From positions 1 to 42,742 of the forward strand of contig SLCC01000176.1 of NCBI GenBank assembly GCA_007126035.1: a stretch of DNA of 42,742 nucleotides, read 5' to 3'. This DNA comes from Gemmatimonadota bacterium. Its GTDB lineage: Bacteria; Gemmatimonadota; Gemmatimonadetes; Longimicrobiales; RSA9. The position numbers and the translations under genes are program-made. The notes beneath the pieces were generated by a model that was not told the origin of the DNA, made no database searches, and was given only the letters and a program-made list of their open reading frames with translations. Each line of letters opens with the position of its first letter. The first letter of the stretch is position 1. Below are positions 32,989-41,050 of the stretch, piece after piece.

Positions 32989-33984
32989 CTAGCGGCCGGT
33001 GTAGCCGCTGCGGGCCAGGACCTGGGCCACCGGCATCTCGAGGATCTCGTGCCAGGAGTCGGGGCCGTGCGTCGCCACGTATGCCTGCACCATCCGGAAC
33101 CCCAGGAAGTAGCCCGCGGCGCCGGGGCTGCCGGGGATGAGCTGGCGGCCGCGATGTGACACGAGGTCGGTGTCGGCCCGGTCCCTGGAGGCGAGTATGG
33201 ACTGCGCCGCCTCCCACAGCGCCTCTTCGTGCTCCAGCGCCCAGTCCCACTGTCGCTCGTTGAACGATACGGCCCATGCGGGGGTGCGCTGGCCGGCGGC
33301 GTGCACCCACGCCGCATAGCAGGCCAGGCCCTCGGCCAAGATGCGGTACAGCACGGTGCCACCATCTGGATCATCGACTTCCGCCACCTTGTGGACCTGG
33401 TGGGTGAGCTCATGGGGCAGGAGCCCGGCGATCTGCGCCGAGTCGGGAGGCATGTTGCTGAAATCGGCCAGCATGCGGCCATCGCCCAGGCCGCCCATGT
33501 TCGTCCAGCCCGGGCCGAACAGGATGTACCACCTGCCGGCGGGCCGGCGGCCGGTGGTGCTCTCCATCCATTCCACCGCATCCTCGAACTGTCGGTCCAG
33601 ATCCAGGGCGAGCAGGACCGGGAGTCGGTCATGAATGGGATGATCCGGGTCGAGCAGGGCCGGTGCCCACCGGCGGAACGCTGCCTCGTCGCCCAGGTAC
33701 CCGGCCCAGAACTCCGGGTACGGTGTGAAGACCTCCTCGACCAGGCGGGCCACGACCCGCTCCTCCGGCTGGCCCGCCTCGTCCAGCAGGATCCTGGCCT
33801 GGACCCGGTACAGGTTCACCAGGCGGAGGCTCCCTTCAGCCACGTCCACCTCTACGGGCAGCGACGCCAGCTCCGTCAGTCCGGGAATCGTCCCGGCGGT
33901 CGCGGTTGGTGCGGGTACCTCCTGTGCGTGCAGCGAGGGCGCACACCAGAGCAGCAGGGCGGCGACAGCCGCTATGATCCTCAT
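32989..33984 (-). CDS. secreted HExxH metalloprotease-like protein
   Basis: A 331-residue protein with a signal peptide (MRIIAAVAALLLWCAPSLHA before Gln), so the mature protein starts with Gln. The active-site motif is H191-E-L-T-H195 (LLPHELTHQVHK), and a likely third ligand is E218 in ILAEGLACYAAW, 23 residues later, as in gluzincin-like families such as DUF2268. I cannot name a closer family. It should be a periplasmic or outer-membrane zinc protein; the substrate is unknown. I choose ATG 33984 because AGGA lies nine bases before it; 33993 is the alternative. A 9-bp inverted repeat lies 55 bases upstream. Confidence 0.65.
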   Translation of the reverse strand: MRIIAAVAALLLWCAPSLHAQEVPAPTATAGTIPGLTELASLPVEVDVAEGSLRLVNLYRVQARILLDEAGQPEERVVARLVEEVFTPYPEFWAGYLGDEAAFRRWAPALLDPDHPIHDRLPVLLALDLDRQFEDAVEWMESTTGRRPAGRWYILFGPGWTNMGGLGDGRMLADFSNMPPDSAQIAGLLPHELTHQVHKVAEVDDPDGGTVLYRILAEGLACYAAWVHAAGQRTPAWAVSFNERQWDWALEHEEALWEAAQSILASRDRADTDLVSHRGRQLIPGSPGAAGYFLGFRMVQAYVATHGPDSWHEILEMPVAQVLARSGYTGR

Positions 33985-34038
33985 GAAGCTCATTCCTTTC
34001 CTGTGACATCAACTGGCGCCCGGGCCGGTGGTCCGGCC

Positions 34039-34067
34039 GCCACTGTCTCTGGCACTTTGACAGTGGC
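34039..34067 (-). promoter_or_regulatory. inverted repeat upstream of the metalloprotease gene
   Basis: A perfect 9-bp inverted repeat (GCCACTGTC at 34039-34047, GACAGTGGC at 34059-34067) with an 11-nt loop lies between the methyltransferase stop and the metalloprotease start. It could terminate the former or be an operator for the latter. The remaining 33994-34197 region shows no gene. Confidence 0.35.
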
Positions 34068-34174
34068 AAGGCACACAGGGTTGGGCGATGCTGCTTCCGG
34101 CACCTCAACAGCAGTCCGCGACGAGGCGAACCGACGGCTACCCGGTGGACCCCGGCCCGTGTGGTGCGCGCGGT

Positions 34175-34204
34175 ACCGTGGTCTACCCGACCGTGGTCTA
34201 CCCG
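34175..34204 (+). repeat. two tandem 15-bp repeats at the methyltransferase stop
   Basis: A 15-bp unit (ACCGTGGTCTACCCG) occurs twice in a row at 34175-34189 and 34190-34204. It includes the methyltransferase stop codon, so the duplication creates a second in-frame TAG just beyond the first. Confidence 0.7.
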
Positions 34205-35022
34205 GGTCGGTCACCTGCGGCCCGGTCGGCCGGGGCGGCGAGCGTCGGCACCCAGCGGAGCTGGTGGACCTCCCAGCGGGCCATGGGCGGGATGCCGTGC
34301 GTCCGGTACCGTGCCATGGCTTCAGCGGCAGGGATGATGGCAACACCCTGCGGGTCATGAAACTGGTAAGGGGGGCCGCCACGCTCCTCCTCGACCACAT
34401 AATCCTGGAGCTGGCGCAACAGAGTGGGCTCCTGCTCCAGGTCCAGCGGGACGAATGGCGTGCTCGCCACCACGCCGTCGTAGAGGAAGTGGGGGTAAGC
34501 GTCCAGCAGCCGGCTCATGCGCTCCGGGCCGTACGCCGACAGGGCCTGCATGAGCAGCATGCCTCCCGGGACGAGGAAGTCCGTCGCCCCGGCCAGGACG
34601 CGGTGGCGGAAGGTGAAGCCGTCGTCGCCCTCACTGGCTGGCGGGTTCGCGGTGATGAACCACACCCCGCTCCGGATCTCGTCCACCGCCCGCTGCCCTT
34701 CCGGGTCCAGCGGGCTGTAGCTATCAGCCAGGTAGAAAGCTGTCTTCGAGGCGACACCGCTGTCGCGGGCGTTCCGGCGGGCGACCAGGATATCGTCCTC
34801 CGAGATGTCGAGACCAACCACATGGCTCACGTCGGCGCTGAGCGCCGCGGCGATGGCAAGGGCACCGGTGCCACAACCCCAGTCGAGGCCCTGTCCCCTG
34901 AGAGCGCGGGCCGGGTCGGTTATGGCCTTCACCATGACCCTGGTGGCGGGCGACGGCGCGAAGGTGCCGGAGGGGTGTGCGATCCTGATCGAGCCGAAGC
35001 GGGTGTCGATTACGTCGTGCAT
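34198..35022 (-). CDS. class I SAM-dependent methyltransferase
   Basis: A 274-residue methyltransferase. Motif I is LDWGCGTGALAIAAAL, motif II GLDISEDDILVARRNA, and the NPP motif (ITANPPASEGDDG) resembles small-molecule, HemK/PrmC or RsmC-type enzymes that methylate amide or base nitrogen. The C-terminal domain has no match I recognise. The substrate is unknown. I choose the ATG at 35022; a GTG at 35067 would add 15 residues. It is divergent from the beta-barrel gene. Confidence 0.75.
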   Translation of the reverse strand: MHDVIDTRFGSIRIAHPSGTFAPSPATRVMVKAITDPARALRGQGLDWGCGTGALAIAAALSADVSHVVGLDISEDDILVARRNARDSGVASKTAFYLADSYSPLDPEGQRAVDEIRSGVWFITANPPASEGDDGFTFRHRVLAGATDFLVPGGMLLMQALSAYGPERMSRLLDAYPHFLYDGVVASTPFVPLDLEQEPTLLRQLQDYVVEEERGGPPYQFHDPQGVAIIPAAEAMARYRTHGIPPMARWEVHQLRWVPTLAAPADRAAGDRPG

Positions 35023-35177
35023 GTGCTCATCCGGCGGGGGAATGGTCCTTGCCTGCGTGAGGTGCACCGTCGAGCTGGTCCGGCACCGACGAAGCCGGCG
35101 GGGCGGCCGTGGGGCGCCCAGGTTCCGAGCTCGTACAAAGGGTCTCTGCTGTAGGCAGAAAGCGAGCAGATGGAAGG

Positions 35178-35753
35178 ATGAGAAGAGTTCAACCGCTGGT
35201 GTTCATGGTCGCAAGCCTGTTCCTGCTCGCGCAGCCTCTCGCGGGCCAGCGATTCCCGGCCTTCGGGGGCGGCGAGGTGCGGGCTGGCATCGTCCTCCCC
35301 GACGACGCCGAGCGAGCCGTCGGCATCGGCCTCGAAGTGGATCTGGGGCGCTTCCTGCCACTGACCCGCGTGTTCGTCGGCGGCCTTGGCTTCGATGCCG
35401 ATGTCGACCGACTGATCGGCGAACGGCAGGTTACGGGCGACATCGCGGTGCGGGGCGGTCGGGCCGGTATCCGGCTGGAGCCCCTGGGCACCCGCGCCTT
35501 TACCCCGTACTTCGCCGGCGCGCTCAACGTGTTCTCCGTCTCCGCGGATGCTGATCAACCCGGAGACCAGGACGACATTGAGGCCGTCTACGAGGGTACG
35601 TACCTGGGTCTGTCCGTGGCGGCGGGCGGCGTCTATCCGCTGGATGCCACCCGGCAGGTACTGGGGTTCGTGGAGCTGCGCCGCGCCTTCGTGAGCACCG
35701 TGGGCCACTGGGCCCTGGACGCGGGACTTCGCCTCAGGTTGCGTTCGCCGTAG
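35178..35753 (+). CDS. small outer-membrane beta-barrel-like protein
   Basis: A 191-residue protein with a signal peptide (MRRVQPLVFMVASLFLLAQPLAG before Gln). The mature part alternates hydrophobic and polar residues in about eight predicted strands (VFVGGLGFDADVDR, GRAGIRLEPLG, TYLGLSVAAGGVYPL), ending with a C-terminal aromatic-poor strand. An OmpW/OmpA-like eight-strand barrel is plausible; the exact family is not recognised. An AAGG sits immediately before the ATG. It is convergent with the creatininase-like gene, with a hairpin between them. Confidence 0.6.
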   Translation: MRRVQPLVFMVASLFLLAQPLAGQRFPAFGGGEVRAGIVLPDDAERAVGIGLEVDLGRFLPLTRVFVGGLGFDADVDRLIGERQVTGDIAVRGGRAGIRLEPLGTRAFTPYFAGALNVFSVSADADQPGDQDDIEAVYEGTYLGLSVAAGGVYPLDATRQVLGFVELRRAFVSTVGHWALDAGLRLRLRSP

Positions 35754-35774
35754 GCACAGGGCCCAACGGCGGCT

Positions 35775-35797
35775 GGTCGGGGCTGCCATGCCCGATC
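35775..35797 (+). terminator. hairpin between convergent genes
   Basis: GGTCGGG (35775-35781) and CCCGATC (35791-35797) form a 7-bp stem with one G-U wobble and a 9-nt loop, midway between two convergent stop codons (35753 and 35804). It could serve both directions, but no U-tract is visible on either strand. Confidence 0.3.
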
Positions 35798-35803
35798 CGG
35801 GAG

Positions 35804-36325
35804 CTACCGCCCACCGACGGCCGGCTCCGCCGCCATGGCCGAGCGGAATCGCTCGACCAGCAGGCGCGCCGTCTCGTTCAGGCACCGGCGGCCCAGCGAT
35901 TCCGACATTCCTCGCGCGTCGCCCAGGATCCCGTTGGGAGTGACCGCACCGATCCCGTCGCGGAAGACCCGCTCCAGCACCTCCGGCGTGAGGTCGCCCC
36001 GGTACCCGCCCTGTCGCGAGAGACTGACGCAGTAGTCGTAGCAGAGGGCCTTGAACGTATCCACCCGGAGACTCATGCTACCGGCGAACCGCATGTGGTG
36101 CTCGGAACAGCCCACCCTGATGGTCGGCGCCACCAGCGCGTTACCCAGTCGCCGCGCAACCTCCTCAGCCAGCCACACCCCGTGCTCCGCGTCCATGAAC
36201 AGGGGGAGGTGCGGGCCGTGCTGCTCGACGGCGCCACAGGCGACGACGGCGGTGGTCCGACCCTCGTCGATCGCCGCACGGACAGCGGGCGACGTCATTC
36301 GCTCCAGGAAGATCTCTTCGGACAT
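35804..36325 (-). pseudogene. creatininase-family protein with internal deletion
   Basis: The ORF of 173 residues is a creatininase-family protein but far shorter than the usual 240-260. The N-terminal part keeps the metal motif EQHGPHLP, the D in FMDAEHG, and GCSEHH. The C-terminal block GDLTPEVLERVFRDGIGAVTPNGILGDARGMS is the usual end of one creatininase subgroup. Between CVSLSRQG and GYRGDLTP the family normally has about 75-85 residues containing the (N/S)HGGN motif and a downstream HAG/ES motif, which supply further metal ligands. These are absent and the frame stays open, so this looks like an in-frame deletion with a likely loss of catalysis. An assembly error is possible. Confidence 0.7.
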
Positions 36326-36420
36326 TGCTCTCTCTGTCGATCCAGTTCTCGATTACCCGAACGCCCTGCCCGGCCCGGTCGGTGACGCCACGGGGCGCGG
36401 CGACGTCCCGTGAGTCGCTC

Positions 36421-37392
36421 TCACACGCCCAACCTGCCGTAGCTCCCGTAGAACACGACCCGGCCCACGAAACCCGCGCCCACGGCCGCGGCGAAGGCGA
36501 GCGCCGCCAGCGGCAGGCCGGCGGCGGGCGGAGCCCCGCCGGGCGTGATGATGAGCGTCGCCACGCCAGCTAAGAGCAGCGCGGTCACCAGCAAAACGCA
36601 TCGGAGGGTGCCCAGCCGGTTCGCCCCGCCATAGCCACGGACCAGACCACGATCGAGGCGAGTCACAGCAGCCCGTCGACGATTCCGCCACGCAGGCTCG
36701 AGCCACAGCTCCAGCGCCAGGGCGACCACCGCCACCAGCATGAGGACCCATACCGCTGACCAGACCGCGCTGGTCCCAGCCGGGACCAGGTCGCCCGGAA
36801 CGGCCTCAGCCGGAATACCCTCGCCCAACGTCGGCGGAACGGCCTCGGCCTCCGGCGTACGAGCCGCGGACGTCCCTGGCAACGCCGCCGTCCCCAGCGC
36901 CAACATGACCGCCGTCATCAGCGCCCCGGAAGAGACGGCGGTGAGGAAGAACGAGGCCGTGGTGAGCCTCGTGTCCCACGCGGGCACGGTGCGGAGGCGG
37001 TACACCCTGGCCATGCTGTAGACCAGCCCTACACCGATAGAAGAGACGACGAGTGCAAGGACCAGGCGGAGACCGGATGGACCGATGGCCAGTCCATGGG
37101 CCACTGCCAGGACGGACCAGCCAGCCACCAGGAGCAGGGCGAGAAGGACCTCGCGGCTCAGCCACGAGGTGCGGAGGCCCGCCAGCGCACGCCACGCCCT
37201 GGCGGGACTGCCCAGGTGCAGCAGGGAGGCGGCCAGCCCTCCGATCGCCAGCGCACCCACCGCCAGGAGCGGCAATCCGATCAGACCCTCGCCCGCGTCG
37301 CCCAACAGCCACCAGACGGCGGTGAGCGCCCAGAGCGTGCCCACCGCCGTCTGGGCGAGGAGAGTGAAAGCCACCATGGACCGCTCCCTCAT
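36421..37392 (-). CDS. dmsC: DmsC-type membrane anchor subunit
   Basis: A 323-residue membrane protein with about eight helices, beginning MRERSMVAFTLLAQTAVGTLW, as in DMSO reductase anchor subunits. Features of the family are SLLHLGSPARAWRAL and the RTSWLSREVLLA segment. A polar Pro/Ala/Glu-rich loop lies between helices 5 and 6 (about 178-210). It should oxidise quinol and pass electrons to the ferredoxin part of the DmsA-DmsB fusion. Its ATG overlaps the stop of that gene as ATGA, so production is coupled. Confidence 0.82.
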   Translation of the reverse strand: MRERSMVAFTLLAQTAVGTLWALTAVWWLLGDAGEGLIGLPLLAVGALAIGGLAASLLHLGSPARAWRALAGLRTSWLSREVLLALLLVAGWSVLAVAHGLAIGPSGLRLVLALVVSSIGVGLVYSMARVYRLRTVPAWDTRLTTASFFLTAVSSGALMTAVMLALGTAALPGTSAARTPEAEAVPPTLGEGIPAEAVPGDLVPAGTSAVWSAVWVLMLVAVVALALELWLEPAWRNRRRAAVTRLDRGLVRGYGGANRLGTLRCVLLVTALLLAGVATLIITPGGAPPAAGLPLAALAFAAAVGAGFVGRVVFYGSYGRLGV

Positions 37393-40300
37393 GGAGACGC
37401 CACCTCCTCCCGGTTGCCCACCCTGGCCGCGGCCTCTCCGTCCCGCCCCAGCGTGCCTGCCGGGACCGCCTGCCGGTGAGGCCTCATCACCAGCGACGGC
37501 CCGGTGAGCGCCGGGTCCGGCAGCGGCTGCACCGCGCCCGTCCGGCCATAGCGCTCTTCCAGCTCCTCCCGCAGACCGAAATCAAGCGCCCGGAGCGGGC
37601 AGGCCGACACGCAAGCTGGCACACCGCCACCATCCACATCATCAACACAGAACGTGCACTTGGTCATCCGACCGGCCGCCTCGTCGTACTGGGGCGCCCC
37701 GTACGGGCAGGCCCACTCGCAGTACCGGCACCCGATGCAGCGATCCGGCTCCAGCAGGACCAACCCGTCCTCCCGCTGCGTCATCGCCGCCGCAGGGCAC
37801 ACCTCCACGCAGATGGGCTGCTCGCAGTGGTTGCACGAGATCGAAAGGTTGTAGGCGACGACGTCGTTCAGCCAAGCCCCGTCCCGACGCTCCCAGCCAC
37901 CGCCCACCACCTCGTACACCCGGCGCCAGCGCACACCCGGCCCGAGACCGTGGCGGTCCTGACACGCCACCTGGCAAGCCTTGCACCCCGAGCAGGCCGC
38001 CGAATCCAGATGGAACGCCCAGCGGCGCGACGGGGCGGCGACGGCACCCGAGAGTTCATCCGCTAGCGTCCCGGCCCCGACGTGGGCTGGGGCGGAACTC
38101 GAGGGTTCATCTGCTGGCGTCCCGATCCCGACGCGGGCTGGGGCGGCGCCTCGAGCGGGCTGTTCAGGCGTAGTCCGATCCGACACCCTTCCTGGCACCC
38201 GCTCCACCTCGGCCGTGCAAGTGTGCTGGGCGGTCGCGAAGGCCAGGGGCGTCCAACGCTCTGAGGTGAGGACATTGATGGAGCCCCGGCGGTCAACGCC
38301 CTCCTCGTCAGGCGACCACCACGCGCCCTGGGGTATGTCGATCACACCGGGCATGATCCTGGGCGTGACCCGACAGGCCAGCGCCATCTCGCCCCGGTCG
38401 TTCCAGACCCGGACCAGGTCGCCGTCCTGGATGCCCCGGGCGGCGGCATCCAGGTCGTTGATGAAGACCCGCTGCGGGAACCCATCGGCCAGCCAGTCGT
38501 TGTTGTCGTGGGTCGAATGGACACGGGCCATGCTGTGGTGCCCGACGGCCTGGAGCGGGAAGGGTCCGTTGCCCGGGCTGCCACCGCGACCAGGCGGGGC
38601 CGATGGGGCGCCCGGGCTCTCCCACTCCTGGATGTACTTCGGCACCGCCGGCACCTCCGGGTTGGCCAGGTCGTGGAGCGCCTTCGAGAAGACCTCGATC
38701 CTGCCCGACGGGGTAAGCAGCGGGTGCGCCTCCGGGTCGGCCCTGAAGTCCGCCAGGGCCACGGCCGGCTGGGTGACCGGCCGGGAGTGGACGCCTCGGT
38801 TGGAGGCCTCGAACTCGTCGAGGGACGGGAGGTCGGGGAAGCGGGTCTCCCGGTACCTGTCCAGTGCCCATTCGACCCACCCCCGCTCGTCGCGGCCCTC
38901 CGTATACGCCTGGCCGATGCCCAGTCGCTCGGCCACGTTGGCGCAGATCCGGTAATCGCTCCGGCACTCCCCCGGTGGGTCCACCAGTGGCGGCATGAGG
39001 AGGACCTCGTCGCCGTACTTCCAGCCGTCCTCCAGGCCCCAGGTCTCGAACTGGGTGCAGGCCGGCAGGACCAGGTCCGCGAACCGGGCGGTAGGGGTCA
39101 GGAAGTGGTCCTGCACAGCGATGAACTCGACCCGCGCCTCGTCGGCCAGGATGCGGGCGGTGCGGTTGATGTTGGCGTGCTGGTTCACCAGGGCATTGGT
39201 CGCCACCGCCCATATCAGCTTGATGTCGCTGTCCAGGCGACGACCGACGTCGACTCCTCCCCCCGCCACCGCCGCCGCCGCGCTCTCGGACCCCTCGACG
39301 CCGTCAGGACCGTCGAAGAGCACACCATGCTCGCTGCCCAACTCCGTCCCCCTGAGCACCGCTTCCGTCCAGAGAAAGCAGGGGATGGCGGCGCCCACAG
39401 GATTCTCACCCACGGGGAAGACGTTCCAGAACGGGCCGCCGTCGGGCGCCTGGAGGGCCAGGCCACTGGCCCAGCCGCCAGGTACGCCCACGTTGCCGGT
39501 GAGGGCGGCCAGCGCCGCGCCGGCCCGGACCACCTGCTCGCCGTACGCCCTTCGCTGCATCCCGTAGCCCTGGTAAAGCACTCCCGGCTTCGTGGTGGCG
39601 TACTCACGGGCCAGTCGGACGATGCTCTCCCGGGGCACGCCGGTGATAGGCTCCGCCCAGGCCGGTGTCTTGGGTTGCCCGTCACGGGTCCCCAGCAGGT
39701 AGTCGCTCCAACTGTCCGCATCTTCACAGCCGGGAGGCATCTGGGTCCGGTCAACGCCCTGGCAGTGGGTGCGGACGAAGTCGGCGTCGTGGAGGCCCTC
39801 GGTCAGCATCACGTACGCCATAGCGCTCATCATGGCCACATCCGTACCCGGCCGGATCGGGACCCACTCGTCGGCCAGCGCCGCAGCGCTCATGCTCAAG
39901 CGCGGATCGATGCACACCACCCGGGCACCACGCTCCCGGGCCAGCTTCACGAAATACTCGCTGTTCGTGCCGTCCCGCATCTCCGCCGGGTTCCAGCCCC
40001 ACATCAGGATGAGCCTGGCGTTCAGCCAGTCCTGCCGCTGGTTGCCCGTCTGGGCCGTGCCGTAGACCGTGGGCGTGGCAACGTTGGTCGCACCCCAGGA
40101 ATAGCTGTTCCAGATCCCCAAACAGCCGCCATACAGGTTGAGCAGGCGACGCGCCGTCTGGGACCCGTTCGTCTGGTTGTAGCTGCCAGTGCCGTAAGGA
40201 ACAAAGAGGGCACCATTACCGTAGACCTCCCGGACACGACTTATCTCCCCCGCCAGCAGGTCGAGCGCCTCATCCCAATCGATCCGCTCGAACCGACCCT

Positions 40301-40538
40301 CGCCCCGCCGGCCCACCCGCCGGAGCGGGTGCATGAGCCGGTCCGCGTGGTACTGACGACGCAGATAGGCGCGCCCGCGCGTGCACGCCCTGAGCTGTGG
40401 GTCGGACACCTCGTCGGGGCGATCGTCCGTCTCCAACCGGACGATCACGCCGTCCTGGATGTGGGCGCGCAGCAGACAGCGGCCGCCGCAGTTGTGGGCA
40501 GGGCACCCAACGCGTACGATCCGGTCCGCCGGGCTCAC
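37389..40538 (-). CDS. dmsA: fused DmsA-DmsB molybdopterin oxidoreductase
   Basis: A 1049-residue fusion. Residues 1-790 are a molybdopterin oxidoreductase of the DmsA group: N-terminal cluster cysteines C12-PAHN-C17-GGR-C21 and a fourth in LRACTRGR, DWDEALD, LILMWGWNPAEMRDG, and a C-terminal dinucleotide-binding domain with QGAWWSPDEEG. A Pro/Ala linker (about 795-840) contains a 17-residue tandem repeat. Residues 840-1049 are a DmsB-like four-[4Fe-4S] ferredoxin (C849SGCKAC, CNHCEQPIC, CIGCRYCEWAC, CTFC...). It should reduce S- or N-oxides. There is no Tat signal, and an in-frame stop at 40583-40581 rules out a longer N-terminus. The start is GTG inside a 23-bp tandem repeat. Confidence 0.9.
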   Translation of the reverse strand: MSPADRIVRVGCPAHNCGGRCLLRAHIQDGVIVRLETDDRPDEVSDPQLRACTRGRAYLRRQYHADRLMHPLRRVGRRGEGRFERIDWDEALDLLAGEISRVREVYGNGALFVPYGTGSYNQTNGSQTARRLLNLYGGCLGIWNSYSWGATNVATPTVYGTAQTGNQRQDWLNARLILMWGWNPAEMRDGTNSEYFVKLARERGARVVCIDPRLSMSAAALADEWVPIRPGTDVAMMSAMAYVMLTEGLHDADFVRTHCQGVDRTQMPPGCEDADSWSDYLLGTRDGQPKTPAWAEPITGVPRESIVRLAREYATTKPGVLYQGYGMQRRAYGEQVVRAGAALAALTGNVGVPGGWASGLALQAPDGGPFWNVFPVGENPVGAAIPCFLWTEAVLRGTELGSEHGVLFDGPDGVEGSESAAAAVAGGGVDVGRRLDSDIKLIWAVATNALVNQHANINRTARILADEARVEFIAVQDHFLTPTARFADLVLPACTQFETWGLEDGWKYGDEVLLMPPLVDPPGECRSDYRICANVAERLGIGQAYTEGRDERGWVEWALDRYRETRFPDLPSLDEFEASNRGVHSRPVTQPAVALADFRADPEAHPLLTPSGRIEVFSKALHDLANPEVPAVPKYIQEWESPGAPSAPPGRGGSPGNGPFPLQAVGHHSMARVHSTHDNNDWLADGFPQRVFINDLDAAARGIQDGDLVRVWNDRGEMALACRVTPRIMPGVIDIPQGAWWSPDEEGVDRRGSINVLTSERWTPLAFATAQHTCTAEVERVPGRVSDRTTPEQPARGAAPARVGIGTPADEPSSSAPAHVGAGTLADELSGAVAAPSRRWAFHLDSAACSGCKACQVACQDRHGLGPGVRWRRVYEVVGGGWERRDGAWLNDVVAYNLSISCNHCEQPICVEVCPAAAMTQREDGLVLLEPDRCIGCRYCEWACPYGAPQYDEAAGRMTKCTFCVDDVDGGGVPACVSACPLRALDFGLREELEERYGRTGAVQPLPDPALTGPSLVMRPHRQAVPAGTLGRDGEAAARVGNREEVASP
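38050..38151 (-). repeat. 51-bp tandem repeat in the DmsA-DmsB linker
   Basis: Two 51-bp units (38050-38100, 38101-38151) lie in the linker of the fusion and differ at roughly one base in five. Each encodes 17 residues of the pattern APAxVGxGTxADExS. The unit is a multiple of three, so the frame is kept; the linker has grown by duplication. Confidence 0.85.
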
Positions 40539-40592
40539 CGTCGCACCTTGCCTGGGCTCACCGTCGCACCTTGCCTGGGCTCACCGTCGCAC
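40531..40592 (-). repeat. 23-bp tandem repeat carrying the DmsAB start codon
   Basis: A 23-bp unit occurs 2.7 times: 40531-40553, 40554-40576 and a partial copy 40577-40592. On the minus strand each full unit holds AAGG, a 7-base spacer and GTG. Only the GTG at 40538 is in frame with the reductase. The GTGs at 40584 and 40561 each open an 8-codon ORF whose TGA overlaps the next GTG by four bases (GTGA). Confidence 0.85.
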
Positions 40593-40780
40593 TCTGGTCA
40601 CGGGCGTCTTCACTTTGGCACAGCCTCGTAGCTCTCATGAGACCGACACGTTGCTCACGTATGATCAGGCCTTCTGCGGCGGCGGACAACCCCGGTCAGC
40701 GCGCGACGACGTTGCCGGAACGGCCCTTGCGCCCTACCACCGTCGAAGCCTGACACGAGAAATCCTGAGCGGAGGCATAT

Positions 40781-41029
40781 ATGAAGAGCCGCTGGTGGAC
40801 GACACTTATTATTCCTGCCGTCGTCTCTCTCGGCGCCTGTGAACCCCGGCCAGATCCGGCAGAAGACGTCACTCAACCAGACACGGTGTTCGACCCCGGC
40901 ATGCAAATCCCCGGCGCGCCAGGGACCATCACCAGGGACGTGGACAGGCGACCCGAGCCCCGGTTGCGACCCGACACGCCGCCTGAGATGCCGGAGACTC
41001 CCGATCCGGCACCCGACGAAAGGGACTGA
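40781..41029 (+). CDS. small Pro/Asp-rich lipoprotein
   Basis: An 82-residue protein with a lipoprotein signal: basic start, hydrophobic stretch, then LGAC with the lipid-bearing Cys20. The mature part is short, very rich in Pro, Asp, Glu and Arg, and probably unstructured. No function can be named. GGAGG lies five bases before the ATG. The FAD monooxygenase starts 21 bases after its stop, so the two may be co-transcribed. The region upstream (40593-40780) separates it from the divergent reductase and has no clear promoter. Confidence 0.7.
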   Translation: MKSRWWTTLIIPAVVSLGACEPRPDPAEDVTQPDTVFDPGMQIPGAPGTITRDVDRRPEPRLRPDTPPEMPETPDPAPDERD

Positions 41030-41050
41030 CCGGGCGGACCTGATCCAGTC

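Noticed and set aside
33229-35154. A 641-codon plus-strand frame across an intergenic region
   Set aside because: It runs against two recognised genes (metalloprotease and methyltransferase) and shows no domain.
38508-40631. A 707-codon plus-strand frame
   Set aside because: Antisense to the DmsA-DmsB fusion, with no protein-like motif and no ribosome site.
40593-40780. Search for an FNR-type site (TTGAT-N4-ATCAA) ahead of the reductase
   Set aside because: No match found. A TCTCATGAGA palindrome at 40633-40642 exists but is too short to assign.
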